Origin: Thermoascus crustaceus
Taxonomy: Eukaryota; Ascomycota; Eurotiomycetes; Eurotiales; Thermoascaceae
Length of the DNA: 64,000 nt
Reading direction: 5' to 3'
NCBI GenBank assembly: GCA_001599835.1
Contig: BCIC01000002.1
Coordinates: 3,856,056 to 3,920,055, forward strand
Shown here: piece by piece, positions 59,473 to 64,000 of the stretch
Numbering within the stretch: the first letter of the stretch is position 1
Layout of the letters: every line of letters begins with the position of its first letter
Program-made: the position numbers and the translations under genes
The notes under the pieces: generated by a model
What the model was told of the DNA's origin: nothing
The model's database searches: none
What the model saw: the letters and a program-made list of their open reading frames with translations, nothing else

Positions 59473-61396
59473 AGGAATTATCGGCGCGGAGTGTCATCTG
59501 GACCTCTCCTCTCCTCCGTTTCGTTCTCGTCCGAGAACAGATATGGTGTGGATGGTTTGAGTTGTACAGCGGAGTGGATGATATCAACGGTCATCTGTTG
59601 GTTGGTCTGGCTGGCTGAGGAGATGCGGAGGCGATCATCTGGACAGCTCCCAGCTTGTTGGGGATGGGTGAGTTGTTGGTTTCTACTGAGGAGGAGGAGT
59701 TTGGGAGCAGAGTTGAAATCATAGTGATGATAATAGCAATTACTGTTGTTGTCTGAGGAGAAAGCTTCTGCGGGGTTCACTTGTAGTTTCTATGCTGCCC
59801 CAATTCCGTCCTCAACCCCGACTCCTCCGAATAATAGATCTATCTGGCGGGGGAGGGGCGGGGGAAGGAGAGCAAGTACAATAGAATCAACAACACCAGA
59901 ATAATAACCGCTGTATGTCTCGATAGACAACAGCATCATCATCATCATCGGTCTTTTCATGTGAATTGTACAGTACGTATCTCCGCATCTCATCGTAACA
60001 TCGGAGCTGCATTGAGCCTCCAGGGTCTATCCCTGCGACAGCGAAATTCTAGAACTTCGAACCTCCTCCCCCCCTCTCAGCCCTAAGTGCAACCTTCCAA
60101 AATTATCTATCTTGGAGATGGTGGGGGGAACGCCAAACACGCGATGATTTACCTTGCAGCTACTATAAATATCATGCTGCATAGATGTGGCATGCCTGAC
60201 AGACAGGAAGGACCGTGGCTGAAACGTCTCCTAGATGCGGTAGTTAGATACATAAATGCCTCAGCCTATGTAGAAATGGTACTTTATTAATTAATTCCTG
60301 CATTTCAGCCCCATCGTAGATATTTCCTGTCTAGGAAAGAAAGAGAGAAACTGAAACTGAAACGTTGCGGCTGACCGTTGGAGTAGTACAAGATACTATG
60401 AAAAGGGTGTAGTGGAAATAGCAAAAATACCTCAGCGGTGTATGTCTCTATTGCGACGGCCACTTCGATAGTACATACAGGATAGACAGGAAGAGAAGTC
60501 CCTGCCTATAGGTATCTATTAGGATATTTAGAACCGGAGTGCATAGAGACAAGAGAAGAAGAAGAAAAACATCGAAACGTTCAAAGAAGCCTTCCCAGGA
60601 TCGTCCGGCATTGCTAGTTGACTAGCTAGTTAGCTGCGCATGTGGAGGGGCGGGGGGCTATTTTTAGGTCAATATGTATGTAGGTAGCTTGTACACGTGC
60701 AGGTAGATAGGTCTCTTTCTTCCCCGGGCTTTTTTTTTCTTCTGTTTGACTTGCTGATTTGCTGGAATCGGTGGTGCGGAAGAAAAACAAGAAACATTAA
60801 AGAGATGTAAGACTTGGGCTTATTGGACTGTTTATCTGTTTCCTGCGAGAAGAAACTGGGGACCAGGTAACTTCTTGTTTAGTGAAGTTTATCTGTGTAT
60901 CCCGCGGGTGTTGCAGGTCTACTGTGCATACAATACACAGTAACTTCCCCTGACGATGAGTGTGTCGTATATATTCATTCTCTCCGCGCAGCCAATGGAG
61001 TATTAGTTCTCCATTCTCCATAAAAAAAAAGACTATCTCTATGTCTTAAGCAAGAACTGTACATTGGCATTATCCTGCCAAACAGGAAGACAAATTATTA
61101 CTCTGTATCGGCATATATTGTATGCTTCGCTTGGACACTAGGTATGAGACATGTGGTACGTGTCGCTTGATTGATAACTTTGGAAAAATGTGGATTTACA
61201 GCTTCCCTCTTTTCTCGTGATAATGGGATTTCCAGTCTTTATAATATTCTGCAAGACTCTTTCTTCTAGTACCATGGATACTGCATCCACATGCCTTCTT
61301 CGGATCCAGGGAACGAAGGAGAATCAGGAAAGGAAAATATCCTTTTCTTTCACTCTGATACTCTTAAGATATTCTCTGCGCTCTATCTAAAAGTGA

Positions 61397-61398
61397 TG

Positions 61399-61431
<33 letters not shown>
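61397..61431. repeat. Compound AT/GT microsatellite
   Basis: A run of AT units passing directly into GT units, downstream of the OPT gene's 3' end. Simple repeat. Confidence 0.85.
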
Positions 61432-61709
61432 ACTGTAAGGTAACCGATCTAATTTATTGTACTATTGATAAAGCACGTTCGGACTAAATTCAAACCAGAA
61501 ATTTGAAATTTATAGTATTTGACGTCCGCATCGCCCCAGGATGCGGACGTCAGTACCCGCAATCCGATCAATCGCGATCTCACTCCCGGCCCACGGCTTT
61601 TTTGTCGCAATGGAGGCGATCACCTTTGACCTCTTCAGAGGGGACGTCTTTCATCGTAGAAAATGAGACGCAAACGTCAATGATTCGGGCAAGAAAACAC
61701 ATACAGTCC

Positions 61710-61737
61710 ATATATATATATATATACATATATATAC
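61710..61737. repeat. TA microsatellite
   Basis: TA run interrupted once by C, immediately past the OPT stop codon, in its likely 3' UTR. Confidence 0.85.
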
Positions 61738-61745
61738 TACCTATG

Positions 61746-63965
61746 CTAACTCCACGTCCCATTCCCCGGCCCAAAATACCCCACCTCCGGCATCCCCTTC
61801 CACGGCAATCCCTGCCCGTCCGCCGTATTCAGGTAGACATTATTCCCCCACCAGTCCGGAAAGACGGCGCCCGGGTAGGTGATGCAGAGGAAGATGAAGA
61901 GCCCCGAGAGGGCGAGGCCCGTGTCGAGCGCGGCGGCCAGGACGTAGTTGTATTTGGTCCACCAGGCGAAGAAGCGGCGTTTGATGTAGTGGTTGAAGGT
62001 GAAGTTTATGATGGCCCAGGATGAGTAGTTTATTCCGGTTGCTGTACATACCTTTCTTAATTGGTGTTCTTGATGTACAGAGTACGAAGGTGGGAGGGTT
62101 AGGGGATTACACACCTGGAGGGACGTTATACGTTCCCACGAAGATGAGAGGCCAGTTGACCAGTTTCCAGAATGAGTATCGAGTGTATCTATATAGCACC
62201 CATGTGATGATTGGAGCGATGGCACCGATCCAGAAGAAGTGCAGCAGTGACGAGTAGATCTTCCCCACGGAGTAGAGACGACGGGGACCGACGAGGCCCC
62301 AGATGACCGAGGCTGAGAAGACCGTTCGTCCATTGGGACAGGAGAACCCGTTCGGCTGGTTCGAGTCACACACGTCAGCGACGTTGCCCAGCATCCATAT
62401 CGTGACGCCCGCCTGTGTCAAAGCCCCCAGGATCGTGGCAAGGCCCTGAGCGAAGAACAACGTCCTGGGCGGGACCTTCAGATAATGTCCCAGCTTCATG
62501 TCCATGGCGAAGTAGACGCCCTGCCCCACGACGTCCGTGGAGAGGGTCTTGAAGACCATGTTCGCGAGCGGTCTCCCCTCGAACATGTACCCGCCGATGA
62601 ACTCGCTCAGGACGTTGAGCTGGTTCGCGTCCACGTTGGTGATGCCCTCGACGATCCCACAGGGGATCATGTACACGGCGGGGATGGCCAGGGCCAGGAA
62701 CACGCCGTACACGGGTAACTTGGTCTCGTAGACCTCGACCATGGCGATCGCGATGGCGGTGATGGCGACGATGACCCCCGCGTACCAGTACCAGGGGGTC
62801 CGCGGGTACCGTCTCATGAGACGGGCGTGGATGTCTAGTTTGTTGTGGCCCCTCAGGGCGTTCCAGATTTCCTTTGCGTGCCAGCAGCAGATGTGGGTTA
62901 GGACGGAGGTGATGGATGCGAAGGAGAGGCCGTAGACGAAGGCGAATGTGGCTGGGAGGTATGGTGGGGAGTAGTTTCTGTACTCTTGGATGTTGAGCGA
63001 CTTGGTTGCGGTGTCTACCACTTTGGTGATGTTGTACACGGAGCCGGTGCGGTCGTAGACGTCGGCCGTCATGAGTGGGAGGTAGGCTGTGAACCAGGTA
63101 TTGGAGTAGTAGATGCCTGGGATGACGATCCAGAAGAATATGACGAAGCCCACGAAGACGTTGATGGCGGCCCAGGATGGAGATAGGAGAGGATTGGTAT
63201 TGTACGCAATCTGACTCCAGTCGAAGGTAATAGGGCTCAGACCCAGTCCCGTCTGCATACCAAAAAGGTGGTTCACGACCAGATTCTTCGGTGCTATCCA
63301 GCAGATCCAAGTGAAGTAACTCAACGCCGTGAACATCAGCCCGGGAAGGAAATACCACACGAACGCGCCGACCATCACGTAGAAGAAGAACCGCTGCCGA
63401 GAGATCCTCCACCCATTCGCGACCGCATTCGCGCGGGAGTGCAACGTCTCCAGCAGCGCGCAATTCGACAGGACAGCGGGCCAGATGATGCTGCCGGGCT
63501 CGACCAGCCAGGGGGAAGCCAACCCGGCCACGCCAAACCCCAGGAGCTGCGCGCAGAGGACGACGAGGACCGAAAAGCCCGCCTGAAGCCCAAAGTTGTA
63601 GAATTCGGACGAGGAGGCCTGGATGATGCTCGTCGCGTCCGCGCTGCCGTAGCCGAAGGAGACGTTGCTCATCACGACGATCACGGCGTGCTCTTTGATG
63701 TTGAAGTGGTTGTCGGGGTTGATGCACCAGCTTCCCAGGGGTCCCAAATTGAGCGTCCATGTCGGGATCGTTTTGGCAAGGAAGACGCCGCAGGGGTAGG
63801 CCAGCAGCTCTGCGACCAAGGACACGATATGTACGGAAGGGTACCGCAGGGAGAAGAACTGGTTGATGCCGGAACCGAGGATGGTGAAGATGACGCCTAA
63901 GATCCACATGCGGAGGGTGTTGACGGGCATGCCAGGGTCGTCGACTTCCGGGACGACAGCGCGGA
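61746..63965 (-). CDS. OPT-family oligopeptide transporter, 3' part
   Basis: Proton-coupled plasma-membrane transporter of the OPT superfamily (small oligopeptide/glutathione type). Minus-strand exons 63965..62115 and 62041..61746, joined by donor gtgtgt and acceptor tacag to give NVPPATGINYSSW. The 5' exon opens after an acceptor at 63968-63966 (cgagcag) and its start lies beyond base 64000, so the N-terminus is missing. The visible ~716 residues contain a dozen or more membrane segments and family signatures: TLRMWILGVIFTILGSGINQ, LGPLGSWCINPDNHFNIKEH, the KIPPR-type motif KVPPRTLFFAQ, SCPNGRTVFSASVIWGLVGP and the C-terminal LPWKGMPEVGYFGPG. It is cut only by the window edge; otherwise it looks intact. 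The substrate cannot be told from sequence. Confidence 0.93.
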
Positions 63966-64000
63966 CTGCTCGACGTTAGTCGACTGGGCGTATAGACAGG

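Larger units (their letters stand above)
49745..61745. other. 12-kb region with no supported gene
   Basis: Unusually long gene-free stretch for this gene-dense genome. All open frames checked are short, start at non-ATG codons or lack motifs and plausible splice partners. It carries many simple repeats (CAGA 54292-54316, TAGG 55717-55736, CA 58305-58329, AT/GT 61397-61431, TA 61710-61737), AAT/ATT runs at 53043-53062 and 53727-53745, a CAT run at 59933-59949, hairpins at 54888-54910 and 59446-59472, and two TGTACATGTACA palindromes (55393, 57734). Candidates: extended upstream control region of the 191-residue gene, long non-coding RNAs, or intron-rich genes I failed to see. Confidence 0.5.

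Noticed and set aside
62375..63907. 510-codon frame overlapping the OPT transporter on the same strand
   Set aside because: Arg/His/Pro-rich composition of an out-of-frame reading of a GC-biased gene; the OPT frame carries all family motifs.
1..64000. tRNA, rRNA, CRISPR arrays, transposons or viral sequences
   Set aside because: I looked for tRNA T-loop sequences, 5S rRNA, direct-repeat arrays, transposase or reverse-transcriptase motifs and terminal repeats, and saw none that hold up; scanning by eye can miss diverged copies.

Overview
The window looks like nuclear DNA of a filamentous ascomycete, most likely an Eurotiales (Aspergillus-type) mould. Genes carry short introns (about 45-180 nt) with GTAAGT/GTACGT-type donors and YAG acceptors. 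CCTACCTAGG-type tracts are scattered between genes. The recognisable proteins are fungal: a gephyrin-order CnxE, a DASH-complex Dad1, Rho4, an LCB3-type phosphatase, a UlpA-type SUMO protease and an OPT transporter. No rRNA, tRNA, CRISPR array, phage or intact transposon was recognised. Every gene model was spliced by eye; for multi-exon genes the summed exon length was checked to be a multiple of three.

Layout. 0-2 kb: 3' part of the molybdenum-cofactor gene cnxE (+). 2.5-5.6 kb: DDHD-domain phospholipase (-). 6.4-8.1 kb: conserved-looking unknown protein (-). 9.9-11.9 kb: phenol-hydroxylase-type FAD monooxygenase (+). 12.3-13.4 kb: CZIB/DUF866 zinc protein (+). 14.0-14.6 kb: Sm protein F (+). 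16.9-17.2 kb: small Ser-rich protein (+). 19.6-20.9 kb: Dad1 (+). 21.7-22.7 kb: Rho4 GTPase (-), divergent from the sphingoid-base-phosphate phosphatase at 24.3-26.2 kb (+). 27.6-30.7 kb: SUMO protease (+). 32.0-33.5 kb: secreted GH16-like protein (-). 35.8-37.3 kb: coiled-coil unknown (+). 38.6-40.2 kb: Bcd1 zf-HIT box C/D snoRNP factor (-). 40.7-41.8 kb: class I terpene synthase (-). 44.6-46.1 kb: broken salicylate-hydroxylase-type FAD monooxygenase (+). 49.2-49.7 kb: small Ser/Pro-rich unknown (-). 61.7-64 kb: OPT oligopeptide transporter (-), running off the window.

Most of these are unlinked housekeeping genes. The exception is 40.6-46.1 kb. There a terpene synthase that lacks the first Asp of its metal motif and has a broken N-terminal frame lies about 2.8 kb from a monooxygenase with a mutated splice donor and three +1 frameshifts. 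I read this as a decaying terpene biosynthesis locus.

The most unusual signals are non-coding. (1) Downstream of the SUMO protease, an imperfect direct repeat of about 125 nt (30880-31190) in which both copies keep nested stems through different base pairs, one copy inside a 14-bp outer stem. (2) A perfect 17-bp inverted repeat across the stop codon at 37302-37349, built from two AGTAGC-N3-GCTACT dyads, followed by a run of further hairpins to 38.2 kb. (3) A 12-kb stretch (49.7-61.7 kb) with no gene I can support, rich in microsatellites.
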